From: Nocardia flavorosea NBRC 108225
GTDB lineage: Bacteria; Actinomycetota; Actinomycetes; Mycobacteriales; Mycobacteriaceae
Direction of reading: 5' to 3'
Length of the DNA: 64,000 nt
Assembly: GCF_001613385.1 (NCBI RefSeq)
Contig: NZ_BDCG01000025.1
Coordinates: 1 to 64,000, forward strand
Below are positions 33,001 to 40,491 of this stretch, one piece after another. The notes below the pieces were generated by a model. It was not told the DNA's origin. It was given only the letters and a program-made list of their open reading frames with translations, and made no database searches. Made by a program: the position numbers and the translations under genes. Positions within the stretch are counted from its first letter, which is position 1; each line of letters begins with the position of its first letter.

Positions 33001-35068
33001 ACTCGGATCCGACCTGAGACAGAGACAAGAAGCCCTGGAGGACATCGTTGATGCCGTCGATCAGCGGACCGACAGACTTAGTGGTGTTATCGAAGATCAC
33101 GGACAGCTTGCCGCGGGTGGCCTCAGTGTTCAGATCGGCCAAGGCCCGCCGCAAACCCTCATTGATCTGCGTAGCGATCCCACCCAAACCGGTTTTCAGT
33201 GTCGGCAGGTAGGCGTAGGCGAGATCTGACACCGACTGCCCGAGACGATCGAACAGAGCGTCTTGCAGTTCGTTTTTCAGGCCCTTGTATGCGTCTTTGA
33301 CATCAAGGAGCTTCCGCACGAAATCCTGAGCGTTCGGCGACAGCTTCGCCATCGCCTCGTCGAAAGCCTTAGCAGCAGTGCTGCCCTCATTCATGGCTTC
33401 AGTGACCGCGACCTGCGCTTCAGCAAGCGTGGCGTGGGCGTCCGCGAGACGTTCCTGAGCATCAATCTCGCCCTGCGCAGCGTCCGCTACAGCTTCCTTC
33501 GCAGCAACAACCTGGTCGCTGCCTTCGACACCCTTCGTGTTCGCGTCCGCTACCTTGTCGGCGAGCCGCTGGTTGTCAATGAGAAGGTCCGACTGGTCCG
33601 CCAACGCCTGGTTATACGAGTTGACTGCACGAGCGCGGTCGATCGCGTCCGATTCCGGGTCGCTGAACGTCTGCAACATCTCCCGATGCGCTTCCGCTAC
33701 AGCGATCGCGGCAGCCTGCTCTGTGAGCACGGTCCGACCCAATGCCCGGTTGAGGTCGTCGATCTCGTCTTTCGCGTCCTTACGGGCCCTGTTCAGGCCC
33801 TTCTGCGCACGCTCGGACGCCTTCTGCGCTGTGACAACACCACGCTCAGCCGACGCGACACCCTTAACCGCGGACGCGACCTGCTTCTGCGCAGCAGCGA
33901 CAGCCTTACCGCGAGCCTCCATATCGGAGCCTGCGGAATCGGATGCCTTCTTCGCTGCTTCGAACGCGTCATTAACCCCAGACAGGCCGATCTTCACCGC
34001 GGCGAATACGGACACGGCTCCGGCCAGGGCGGCCGGGAACAGCCCGAGCACGCCCGCGGCCTGTGCGAGCTGACCGATCAACGGCACCAGTGACACTGCG
34101 GCAAGAGCTATGAGTCCGACGAGGGCGACATTCACGATGTTGCTGAAGTTGAACATGTTCGCGGCGGCGGAACCGATGGCGCTGACGAGCCCGCGCATGC
34201 CTACGCCTGCGAGCCCAAAGAACCCATTGCGGTCGTTGCGGGCGCCGTCGAGGCGCCGGCGGGCGTTGTGTTCGTCGTCCATCAGGGACAGCACGCGGCC
34301 CTGTGCGTCTGCCTGAGCGTTCCGGGCGCGGGTGAGTGCCTGTGTGGCGGCGAGACGCTGGGAGTCGGTCGCGGACGATCGCGCCATCACTTCGGCGTGC
34401 CGCTGCTCTGCGAGCGCCAACCGGTCCGTAGCAGTCGTCTGCTGGTTTCGGGCCTGCGAAAGGCGAGCCGCGACCGAAGCCACCTCAGCCTCAGCGCGCG
34501 CAACGGATGCCCGGTCGATCTCGATCTGCATGCGGATCGCCCGCACGGGGCGCGTGAAAATACCGCCGGTCAGACGACGTTGGGTTGCGGGACTGAGCAC
34601 AGAGCGCGCGTTCAACCCGTTGACCTGATTCGTCACGGTAGACGCGAGGGACCGCAACGCCATCAACTGTGCGACGGCGGCCGTGGTGTCCACGTTGACA
34701 TTCAGGGCGAGGGGCTGCGCTGCGACCTGCGTCCGGAACGCCTGCATCTGGGAGATCGCGCGTGTCAGGTCGAGGTCGACACCGAGGCGAGCGTTCGGCA
34801 TGTTCGCGGTCGCTGCACGAACTTGGGAGCGGACGCGTGATGCGTCAACAGTGACGCCGACCCTCGCGTTCACTCCCTGCGAGGCGGCGCGGACCATGTT
34901 CCGGAGTTCGGTGCGGAATCGGGGGGCCAACTGGGGGCGGACCTGGACACGGATTGATTCGTTGATCGGCTGCAAGAGCGCGCGGACTTGAGACTTAAAA
35001 CCGGTCGCTAGCTGCGGTTTTAATGAAATTCGAGCGCTGCCGGCATGGAAGGCGGGCCAGTTAGCCAT
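30044..35068 (-). CDS. Tail tape measure protein with two cell-wall hydrolase-like domains
   Basis: 1674 aa. Coiled N-terminal third; hydrophobic segments near residues 300-365 (NIVNVALVGLIALAAVSLVP ...); long coiled coils about 385-560. Residues about 1150-1240 carry an M15-like Zn peptidase pattern (GYDLHMQGKAIDLAG ... HRDHVHW). Residues about 1350-1450 are a lytic-transglycosylase-like domain (AQIKSESGGNPSILQ, EAQGLLQVIPGTF, NMVAALNYYRDTYG). The protein sets tail length and may open the wall during DNA entry. Confidence 0.93.
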   Translation of the reverse strand: MANWPAFHAGSARISLKPQLATGFKSQVRALLQPINESIRVQVRPQLAPRFRTELRNMVRAASQGVNARVGVTVDASRVRSQVRAATANMPNARLGVDLDLTRAISQMQAFRTQVAAQPLALNVNVDTTAAVAQLMALRSLASTVTNQVNGLNARSVLSPATQRRLTGGIFTRPVRAIRMQIEIDRASVARAEAEVASVAARLSQARNQQTTATDRLALAEQRHAEVMARSSATDSQRLAATQALTRARNAQADAQGRVLSLMDDEHNARRRLDGARNDRNGFFGLAGVGMRGLVSAIGSAAANMFNFSNIVNVALVGLIALAAVSLVPLIGQLAQAAGVLGLFPAALAGAVSVFAAVKIGLSGVNDAFEAAKKASDSAGSDMEARGKAVAAAQKQVASAVKGVASAERGVVTAQKASERAQKGLNRARKDAKDEIDDLNRALGRTVLTEQAAAIAVAEAHREMLQTFSDPESDAIDRARAVNSYNQALADQSDLLIDNQRLADKVADANTKGVEGSDQVVAAKEAVADAAQGEIDAQERLADAHATLAEAQVAVTEAMNEGSTAAKAFDEAMAKLSPNAQDFVRKLLDVKDAYKGLKNELQDALFDRLGQSVSDLAYAYLPTLKTGLGGIATQINEGLRRALADLNTEATRGKLSVIFDNTTKSVGPLIDGINDVLQGFLSLSQVGSEFLPGLSGGFADFAQKFREWAESPEGQQKFRDFLRESLDAFGKIWGIGTRLIDLVRNIFRGSDETGEGWLDSITQTLDRWNDFLSSEEGQQKIKDFFKDVRDTVNSITTLLTKAVELADWLNGAMEGNPFAKVVGGFTEDTNEDGSQKTGWDRAKDIGGGLLAPSPPVFLGKLGFNEAKELWTSFTDEWLPQQSAKVGTWGAKTWVDFKNKAANGFKSVLTSATEFGGVLGDETLPSIKTKISTFIGEMGTSLTDGEGFWGLFSTNLGQITDGILGTEGPLEKLKNGFNSLGPFFDAAVSNFGSILGKLPSQFHGPINAVVDVLNGFGDIWNKVADKLGLPKWEPLGHVGAVGQMGKENPTATPIGARWMGGPGGPVRGPGGPKEDKAGLYRLSAGEHVWTADEVAAAGGHDAMYRMRKGVLGTGGKQSKADGPLPGYADGGIVATSDPLQPIQQHLWDLVSSAIPGAILTSGQRFVDVGSGYDLHMQGKAIDLAGPMDEIARWIYDTYPQSAELIHWPLNGWSNLDEGKPFDFGSATNEAHRDHVHWAANDFLTQLSDEEKAGLFDRVKNALGSAMGAGRGFALDNLVRKPLNALVDRVPDFPGMGEFGQIPKAFARKMADAVTSFISSKLGGSGGGLVDYEATGNVERWRDLAKEAMRRTGFNADDENQVNAMMAQIKSESGGNPSILQQVQDVNSGGNEAQGLLQVIPGTFAAYRDPSLPNDRTDPMANMVAALNYYRDTYGSDLTTEWGHGHGYANGGWVNGPGGPLADKIRALLSNGEFVVNAAAAGQWGPLLEAINGGAKPQAKTLEQRGPAPFDPNQPPNGGAEPPDTNIWGGPPVAGVDTVGSLKKKTMDRFFGESGAFATGFNSLVDSTLGPLGLPDPRDLIPSEVTAYAKTFDEWNKAKAQAPGVDSQALLNQSGYYQAGQHAVGAANQVVQSNPSGSQISSVDNSMTVNLTVKNDADAFRKLNQMADLRAIPYTG

Positions 35069-35174
35069 AGTCGGCCTCCGTATTCCAGCGCTATACGCTG
35101 CGTTTATGCCCTCATTGGGGTGTTCGGGGACCGCGCCCGCACGTTTGGGGGCTGCGTGTCTGACACGTGAATGG

Positions 35175-35209
35175 TTGACTGCACCGTGGTGTAGCGTTTA
35201 CGCTACGGT
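35175..35209 (+). promoter_or_regulatory. Promoter with operator-like palindrome, site 3
   Basis: TTGACT (35175-35180), 18-nt spacer, TACGCT (35199-35204). Overlapping it is GGTGTAG-(cgtttacg)-CTACGGT (35188-35209), whose left half equals the immunity operator at 16919. Drives the plus-strand cassette starting at 35272. Confidence 0.6.
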
Positions 35210-35271
35210 GTAATATCGGAGCATCGGGAAGGATCGACCATGGGGCAGCATCTTGCGAGCAGGTTCCTGGG

Positions 35272-35532
35272 ATGATCGACACCATGGCACTGACGAAGGA
35301 AGAGGCAGAGCGCTTGCTCAGGGAGGTCAAGGCGACATCCGACCGGTCGCGCGACGCGAAAGAAGAGGCCAACCGGATAGTTAGAGAGGCCGCCGAGGCG
35401 AGAGGGAACGCAGTCCAGGCCGCACTAGACGCGGGCCTACCTCGCGAGTTGATCGCAGTATCGGCAGGCGTTCACAGGAACCTGCTCTACCGAATTGCCG
35501 GGAAAACGTCCCAGCAGAAAAAACGCAACTAG
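35272..35532 (+). CDS. Small HTH regulator
   Basis: 86 aa, ATG 35272 or 35284. Basic coiled N-terminus (KEEAERLLREVKATSDRSRD) and HTH at the end (LDAGLPRELIAVSAGVHRNL). First gene of the inserted cassette, flanked by its promoter/operator and by a 38-bp palindrome. Likely local transcription regulator. Confidence 0.65.
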   Translation: MIDTMALTKEEAERLLREVKATSDRSRDAKEEANRIVREAAEARGNAVQAALDAGLPRELIAVSAGVHRNLLYRIAGKTSQQKKRN

Positions 35533-35565
35533 TACTGGTTGCATCGACGTCAAGCCGTAGTGTAC

Positions 35566-35603
35566 AGTCGAGTTTGCAACCAGTACTGGTTGCAAACTCG
35601 ACT
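35566..35603. repeat. 38-bp perfect palindrome
   Basis: Half-site AGTCGAGTTTGCAACCAGT (35566-35584) followed directly by its reverse complement with no spacer. A partial copy, AGTACTGGTTGCA, lies at 35531-35543. No T-tract, so a protein-binding site between the HTH gene and the antirepressor gene is the better reading. Confidence 0.8.
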
Positions 35604-35671
35604 AAACCTCGTTATGGCCTCCGTACCCGCCAAAGTCCGGGAAGCCATACTTAACCGAATGGAGATTCGGC

Positions 35672-36484
35672 GTGCCTCAGGGTACCAACTTTTCCCCCGT
35701 CCACGTCAACGCACAGGGCGGAGGTGATGCAAACAACTCCCCGTTCGACGCGATCAGGCGCGTCCGCCCGGACGGCTCCGAATACTGGTCGGCGCGTGAC
35801 CTCATGCCGTTGCTCGGCTACGACCGGTGGGACCGAGTCCCCGAAGTTCTCGATCGCGCCAAAGCATCCGCGCAAGCAAGCGGGCAAGACGTGGCGAACC
35901 TTTTCCGACCCTCCTCGGAAAAGTCAGGTGGACGGCCGCGCAGCAACTACGAGCTGTCTCGGGTCGCCTGCTACCTCGTGGCTATGAACGGCGATCCGAG
36001 AAAGCCGGAGGTCGCGGCGGCCCAGGCGTACTTCGCGATCCGCACTCGTCAGGCCGAGGTTGTCGAGGCTCACGTTCTCGATACCCGCGCCCGCGCCCAG
36101 ATCGAACTGGCGAAGGGGCGCATGGAGTTGATCCGCCTCGCTGATGGGCTCATCGATCCGAAGCATCTCGACGTCAAGGCCCGTGTTGTGCTGGCTCACG
36201 GCCTGGGGGAGACTCCCGAGATCGAGGCCACCAGTATGCCGCTCTATGTGCAGACCTTCCTGCACGAAAAGGTAAAGTCGGCGAAGCGCGTCAAGCAGCT
36301 CAATCGGCCGTTTGGTTCGGCCGTGAAGGATGCCTACATCCTGAAGTACGGAACCGAGCCGAAGAAGTACCCGCTCGATATCGGGAACGGCCAGGTTCGC
36401 CCCGCCAACGCCTACACGGAAGCGGATCGACACCTGATGGAAGAGATCTGGACTGCGCGTTTCGCAGGCGAGGAGGCGGCGTGA
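35672..36484 (+). CDS. DinD-like antirepressor
   Basis: 270 aa, GTG at 35672. Residues 24-128 match the DinD/antirepressor domain: FDAIRRVRPDGSEYWSARDL, GYDRWDRVPEVLDRAKASAQ, SRVACYLVAMNGDPRKPEVA, AAAQAYFAIRTRQAE. The C-terminal domain (FGSAVKDAYILKYGTEPKKY ... NAYTEADRHLMEEIW) recurs in actinophage antirepressors. Such proteins bind or displace repressors to trigger lytic growth. Carried in a plus-strand cassette. Confidence 0.8.
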   Translation: MPQGTNFSPVHVNAQGGGDANNSPFDAIRRVRPDGSEYWSARDLMPLLGYDRWDRVPEVLDRAKASAQASGQDVANLFRPSSEKSGGRPRSNYELSRVACYLVAMNGDPRKPEVAAAQAYFAIRTRQAEVVEAHVLDTRARAQIELAKGRMELIRLADGLIDPKHLDVKARVVLAHGLGETPEIEATSMPLYVQTFLHEKVKSAKRVKQLNRPFGSAVKDAYILKYGTEPKKYPLDIGNGQVRPANAYTEADRHLMEEIWTARFAGEEAA

Positions 36485-36927
36485 CGAACGCGGATAATCC
36501 GAATTACACGTCGCTCGACGCGCTCAAGTACCTCGCACGCGAGGTCATCAACACCATCGAGTGGACGTTGGACAGCCTCTCAGGGAATGGCGTCAGCGAA
36601 GACGACCACTACGAGATCGAAGCACTCTGGGGCTTGGCCGAGCAAACCAGCGAACTGCTGGGGCCGCTCGTCGAGGACTGGAACCACTACAGCGACGGCC
36701 GAGAAATATCCTCCCAAGTCGAGATCGAGTACGGCCACGTATACGAACACCGCTGGCACCCCGACCCGACCGTCGACAAGCCGAGTGTTTCGACCGGGCG
36801 CCTGCTGGCGGACCCGGGCGAGGACAACGGAACCTATGAGGTCCGTATCGTCCCGCCGCAGTCTGTGACCGTGCACAGGTTCCCGAAGGGGCCGGGGAAC
36901 GTGGTCCCGCTCCGCCGACTGGAGTAG
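36481..36927 (+). CDS. Hypothetical acidic protein
   Basis: 148 aa, GTG overlapping the antirepressor stop (GTGA). Helical N-terminus (LDALKYLAREVINTIEWTLD), then beta region with VYEHRWHPDPTVDKP. No family recognised; co-transcribed with the antirepressor. Confidence 0.65.
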   Translation: MTNADNPNYTSLDALKYLAREVINTIEWTLDSLSGNGVSEDDHYEIEALWGLAEQTSELLGPLVEDWNHYSDGREISSQVEIEYGHVYEHRWHPDPTVDKPSVSTGRLLADPGEDNGTYEVRIVPPQSVTVHRFPKGPGNVVPLRRLE

Positions 36928-36983
36928 ACCTCACCGTTCCCCGGCAACCGTTGCCTTGGGAGCAACAGTTGCCCCTCCTCTAG

Positions 36984-37023
36984 GCCCCGCGCAATGGGCC
37001 GTGCTCGTCGCGCGGGGCTTTCT
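36984..37023 (+). terminator. Rho-independent terminator
   Basis: GCCCCGCGC (36984-36992) pairs with GCGCGGGGC (37010-37018), then TTTCT. Follows the 36927 stop; the gene at 37045 may depend on read-through or its own promoter. Confidence 0.65.
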
Positions 37024-37044
37024 CATACCCTCAGGAGCTTTGTC

Positions 37045-37380
37045 GTGCCCGAATCCATGCAGCACATCGACAGTTTCCATACCGCGCTCGGCATCCACCT
37101 CGAACCACCCGAAGGCGTCGGCCGATTCTGGGCAATCCCCGGAACCGCCATGTTCGAGGAAATCGGGAGCCTCCGCGTCTACCTCGACGGCACCACCCGC
37201 ATCCTCCCGCGCAAGCGGGTCGCGGGTCTCGGACATATCGAAGCCTTGCGCAGCGCAGCAACACACGCCCTGTACGGGCCCGCCGTCACCATGTACGGCA
37301 CCTGGGCGCAAACCCTCCACCCGGACGGCGAACTCCACTACGTCGAAACCGCCATCTCGGTACCACGCGGCCCACGCTGA
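37045..37380 (+). CDS. Hypothetical protein
   Basis: 111 aa from GTG at 37045 (AGGAG 7 nt upstream). MQHIDSFHTALGIHLEPPEG, then EEIGSLRVYLDGTTRILPRK and TAISVPRG; alpha/beta, no recognised family. Last plus-strand gene of the cassette. Confidence 0.65.
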   Translation: MPESMQHIDSFHTALGIHLEPPEGVGRFWAIPGTAMFEEIGSLRVYLDGTTRILPRKRVAGLGHIEALRSAATHALYGPAVTMYGTWAQTLHPDGELHYVETAISVPRGPR

Positions 37381-37385
37381 ACACT

Positions 37386-37425
37386 CGAAAGGGCCCGGAC
37401 CACACAGGTTCGGGCCCTTTCGTCA
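37386..37425. terminator. Bidirectional terminator between convergent genes
   Basis: CGAAAGGGCCCG (37386-37397) and CGGGCCCTTTCG (37411-37422), a 12-bp perfect stem with A/T-rich base, placed between the plus-strand cassette and the minus-strand DUF2510 genes. Confidence 0.8.
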
Positions 37426-37427
37426 CG

Positions 37428-37832
37428 TTACGCCTGAGGCGGCTTGCGGTACTCCGTCCACATCTCGCCATCAAACCAACGCAGTTGCCCTTGTTGGTCC
37501 GGATACCAACCAGGCGGCGGCAAAGTCATGGAAGGCGGAGGAAGCTGCCAACCATGCGCTTGCGGTCTGCCACTCTTCCGCACAAGGGCGAGAATCACGG
37601 CGAACAGCAGCACGAACGGCAACGCCAGGAACAGCAGCAGCGTGATCGCGCCACCGCTCAAACCCATCGACGACAGCACCCAGCATGTCAACAAGAACCC
37701 GAACAGCAGCATCAGCGGCGTAAACCACCACTGGGCACCGAACCAGTTCAACGACCATCGCGGGTGCGGGGCTGGGAATCCGGGCGGTATCGGTGGACGA
37801 CGCCCGTAAGGTCCGGTAGGTGGCTGGTTCAT
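37428..37832 (-). CDS. DUF2510 membrane protein 1
   Basis: 134 aa from ATG at 37832 (ATGA overlap). Pro-rich N-terminus, two transmembrane helices (about 38-57 FTPLMLLFGFLLTCWVLSSM and 63-85 AITLLLFLALPFVLLFAVIL), and a C-terminal DUF2510 motif PPGWYPDQQGQLRWFDGEMW. DUF2510 is a small actinobacterial domain common in membrane proteins. Probable lysogeny or superinfection-exclusion factor, by location only. Confidence 0.75.
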   Translation of the reverse strand: MNQPPTGPYGRRPPIPPGFPAPHPRWSLNWFGAQWWFTPLMLLFGFLLTCWVLSSMGLSGGAITLLLFLALPFVLLFAVILALVRKSGRPQAHGWQLPPPSMTLPPPGWYPDQQGQLRWFDGEMWTEYRKPPQA

Positions 37833-38236
37833 TCGGGGCCTCGCCGGAATTCGGTCCACGCCTGCCCGTCAAACCAGCGGATCACGCCCTCCGCGTCCGG
37901 GTACCAGCCCGCCGGCGGAAGCTGCGTAGTCGGGGGCGACACCACCACAGGCGGCGGCCGCTTGTTCCCCACCCGAATCAGAGCGCGAATAATGAGGACG
38001 AGCAGCACTAACCCGGTTACCGGGAGTGCAAGGACAGCTAAGGCGCCCAGACTGATGCTGTCCCAGAGGATCGCGGCGATCACTGCGCCGATCCCGACGA
38101 GAACGACAGGCGTCCAGCGTTCGGCATTCGTCTTCTGGCCACCGCTGCCGTAGACGAGCCAATTGCCGATGGATCTTCGCGGTAGTTCGACGCCAGGCCG
38201 CGGCAGGTACTGGTCGTCGCTGTTCGGATCGGTCAT
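37829..38236 (-). CDS. DUF2510 membrane protein 2
   Basis: 135 aa (AGGGGA before ATG 38236). Two transmembrane helices (about 43-60 and 64-86: LGALAVLALPVTGLVLLVLI) and a C-terminal PPAGWYPDAEGVIRWFDGQA DUF2510 motif. Same architecture as its neighbour, so the pair probably arose by duplication. Confidence 0.75.
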   Translation of the reverse strand: MTDPNSDDQYLPRPGVELPRRSIGNWLVYGSGGQKTNAERWTPVVLVGIGAVIAAILWDSISLGALAVLALPVTGLVLLVLIIRALIRVGNKRPPPVVVSPPTTQLPPAGWYPDAEGVIRWFDGQAWTEFRRGPE

Positions 38237-38316
38237 GGTGTCCCCTGCTGGGTGAAGGATGTCACCCGAGGATCGGATACCACGCTCAAGGCGTTACCGG
38301 AGGGTGTAGGAGAAGC

Positions 38317-39137
38317 CTAACCCTGCGATGCAACCCCAAGAATCAGATCCACCGCGTTCTTCACGTTCAGGGTTTCCAGCTCGTCCCGGATCCGCTCTTC
38401 AGCGGTTTGCGGGCGCGGTTCCGGTCGGATCGGCGGCGGCAGCTTGCCAGAGAACACGGACGCAGTGACCCGCATCAACTCTTTCAGCAGGTCGATCTGC
38501 CGCAGTTGCAGCAGAACCGGGAGACTGTACCCGAGCGGCGATATCGGTCCAGCCTTCTCCGGCCTGTCCTGCATCGCCCGCGCATACCCGATCTCCTCAT
38601 CCATCGCGATCGCCGACTGATACCAGCCATGCGGCGGCAACCGTTTCAAAAACCGGAACAGTTGCCCCCACGGACGGACGCCACGAAAGTAGTCGAGGAG
38701 ATCGACCCGCAAGTGTTCTTGCAGGTCGTATTCGATTTCCTCCCCGTACTCCTCAATCAGGAATACGAGGTTTACGAACCCCCCGGAACATCACCCGAAC
38801 CGTTGAAATGGTTGGTGATGTCTTCCAGCAGCAGGATCAACAGCTCGGCAGGCTTATCCCGCAGAACCTCCCACGCCTCGTCGAACCGGGCACCGAAGAA
38901 CAAGCCGAAGATACGGCGGATCCGTGGCGCGTCGAGGTCTTCGAGGTTTTCCATGATGAACCCGACCTCCAGGACGTCCTCCACAGTGCTGGGAGGAAGT
39001 ACCTCGATCGGCGGCTCAACACCGTCGAACACGTACGGTTCAACCTTGGCGGTCTTCTCGTTGGCCTCAGCCAGCAGCCGCGCGAAACGCGACTCAGCCT
39101 TCGGCTCGATCTTCGGACGGGGGGCACGTGCAGCCAT
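38317..39137 (-). CDS. Tail assembly chaperone, -1 frameshift product (gpGT-like)
   Basis: Translation starts at ATG 39137 and shifts -1 at GGGGGGT (38784-38778), just before the short product's stop. The extension reads FVNLVFLIEEYGEEIEYDLQ, then LRVDLLDYFRGVRPWGQLFR to 38317. 'LIEEYGEEIEYDL' is the hallmark of the actinophage T product. Total about 272 aa. Chaperones hold the tape measure during tail assembly; the T domain recruits tube subunits. Confidence 0.85.
38772..39137 (-). CDS. Tail assembly chaperone, short product (gpG-like)
   Basis: 121 aa, Lys/Ala-rich start (MAARAPRPKIEPKAESRF), then VFDGVEPPIEVLPPSTVEDV and helical IRRIFGLFFGARFDEAWEVL. Ends ...DVPGGS right after the slippery heptamer. 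Lies between tail tube and tape measure genes (interrupted by the inserted cassette), the invariant siphovirus position. Confidence 0.88.
   Translation of the reverse strand: MAARAPRPKIEPKAESRFARLLAEANEKTAKVEPYVFDGVEPPIEVLPPSTVEDVLEVGFIMENLEDLDAPRIRRIFGLFFGARFDEAWEVLRDKPAELLILLLEDITNHFNGSGDVPGGS
38778..38784 (-). promoter_or_regulatory. -1 ribosomal frameshift site
   Basis: Gene-strand heptamer G GGG GGT followed by TCG TAA. P- and A-site tRNAs can re-pair as GGG GGG after slipping back one base, leading into the T frame (TTC GTA AAC ...). Confidence 0.8.
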
Positions 39138-39160
39138 AGCAGTCTCCTGGCAGAGAGTTG

Positions 39161-39397
39161 TTACTTGGAAGTGGTCTTGGGGGCCGGTTCCGGTTTCGGT
39201 TCCGGCTTCACCGCGGCAGGCTTCGACGCCTCCCGAATGAACTCCTGCGCGCTCGGGCTCAACTTCGCCTCAGCGGCCGGCAGTTTCGGGGCGGTCTCGC
39301 TGTAGCCCTTCACGCGGAGCTGTTCACGCTCGACGGCGGACCCGACCAGAGTTTTACGGCCGTCCGGCGCATACATGTAGATAGGTTCAAAAGCCAT
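39161..39397 (-). CDS. Small tail-region protein
   Basis: 78 aa from ATG at 39397 (GGGAG upstream): MAFEPIYMYAPDGRKTLVGS, then a Lys/Pro/Glu-rich end (KPEPKPEPAPKTTSK). Similar small proteins sit between tube and chaperone genes in actinophages. Role unknown. Confidence 0.65.
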   Translation of the reverse strand: MAFEPIYMYAPDGRKTLVGSAVEREQLRVKGYSETAPKLPAAEAKLSPSAQEFIREASKPAAVKPEPKPEPAPKTTSK

Positions 39398-39440
39398 TCG
39401 GGGTCTCCCGGCAAAGAATGACCTGGCAGTTTGGGAGAGA

Positions 39441-39479
39441 GTCGCCCCGTGCGCGGCCAGGAAACACGCACGGGGCGAC
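39441..39479 (-). terminator. Strong hairpin after major tail gene
   Basis: GTCGCCCCGTGCG (39441-39453) pairs fully with CGCACGGGGCGAC (39467-39479), just after the tail tube stop. No T-tract; likely an mRNA-stabilising or attenuating hairpin. Confidence 0.55.
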
Positions 39480-39497
39480 GAACAGGGGCCTGACGAA

Positions 39498-40412
39498 TCA
39501 GGCGTAGGTGACGGAGTAGTTCGCCGAAGCACCGGTCGCGTTGGTCACCACGACGTTGTGAGCGCCCGCGGTCTTCGCCGGGCTGTTGATCGCCAGAGTG
39601 GTGTCATTCACGACCTGGAAATCATCCGCAGCAGTACCACCCACAGTCACACCCGTAGTACCGGTGAAGTTCTTACCCAACAGCACCACAGACTCGCCAC
39701 CCGCAGCAGCGAGCGTGCCCGCCGGCAGATGCGAAGACACGATCGGAACCGCAGCCGTAGCGGTGAAGCCCATCTCATCCAGGCGTGCAGCGATACCGGG
39801 ACCACAGAACACGTTCTTCACGCTGTAGCCGAGATCCTCGTCGATCTTCGCGGACCACGTGATGTTGTAGGTCAGACCACCCTCCTGCGACCACGACTGC
39901 TCACCAACACTGGTGACAATCGCGCGGGGCAGGATCCGCAGATGGAAAATCGTGTCCGCACCCGCACCATCAACGAGACCGAACACCAGACGGTGATAAC
40001 GGGACTCAGGCGAGGTCGGGTCGTTCCACTGGAGTTCACCCGTGGTGCCGTCCGCTTCGATCGCAGACAGGTCCAGGCCACCATAAAGTTCCAGCGTGCG
40101 ACGCTTGGTCTCGATCAGAGTCGTCGAGACGGTCATCTTGCGGGAGATGATGTCAGTCCGGGGCGGCTCCAGAGCACCCCAGGCCTCGATATCGTTGGTC
40201 TCGACCTCGGGCGTCCACGACGGGGGCGCATCCTTAGCGGTCATACCCAGCGACTCGAAATCGGTGAGCGCCTGGAACTCCGCGGCGACACCATCAGTGA
40301 ACGCGGTGGGAATGGTTGCGTCCAGGTCACCGATCAGCACAAACCCCTTGTTGGGGCGAAGCACCAGGCTCGACTTCCAGTCCGCGAGCTGTTCATAGGT
40401 AACAGCAGGCAT
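39498..40412 (-). CDS. Major tail (tube) protein with C-terminal Ig-like domain
   Basis: 304 aa from ATG at 40412 (AAGGAC upstream). Residues 1-215 form the tube domain (PNKGFVLIGDLDATIPTAFT, TLIETKRRTLELYGGLDLSA, HLRILPRAIVTSVGEQSW). Residues 220-304 are an IPT/TIG-like Ig domain (IVSSHLPAGTLAAAGGESVV, VLLGKNFTG, VTVGGTAADDFQVV), a common surface decoration of phage tails. Confidence 0.88.
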   Translation of the reverse strand: MPAVTYEQLADWKSSLVLRPNKGFVLIGDLDATIPTAFTDGVAAEFQALTDFESLGMTAKDAPPSWTPEVETNDIEAWGALEPPRTDIISRKMTVSTTLIETKRRTLELYGGLDLSAIEADGTTGELQWNDPTSPESRYHRLVFGLVDGAGADTIFHLRILPRAIVTSVGEQSWSQEGGLTYNITWSAKIDEDLGYSVKNVFCGPGIAARLDEMGFTATAAVPIVSSHLPAGTLAAAGGESVVLLGKNFTGTTGVTVGGTAADDFQVVNDTTLAINSPAKTAGAHNVVVTNATGASANYSVTYA

Positions 40413-40491
40413 AAGCTGTGTCCTTGCTTTAGGCACGCCCAGAGACCCGCAACCGAAAATTGGTGCGGGTGGCGTGCAGAAGAGAAAAGAG

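Noticed and set aside
30992..33229. 745-codon plus-strand open frame
   Set aside because: Exact antisense of the tape measure coding region; composition is a mirror of the real gene and no domain is visible.
35539..35727. 62-codon plus-strand open frame across the 38-bp palindrome
   Set aside because: It is mostly the palindrome itself and overlaps the antirepressor start; no RBS.
37829..38236. DUF2510 protein as a proven superinfection-exclusion factor
   Set aside because: Only membrane topology and location support it; kept as a possibility, not a call.
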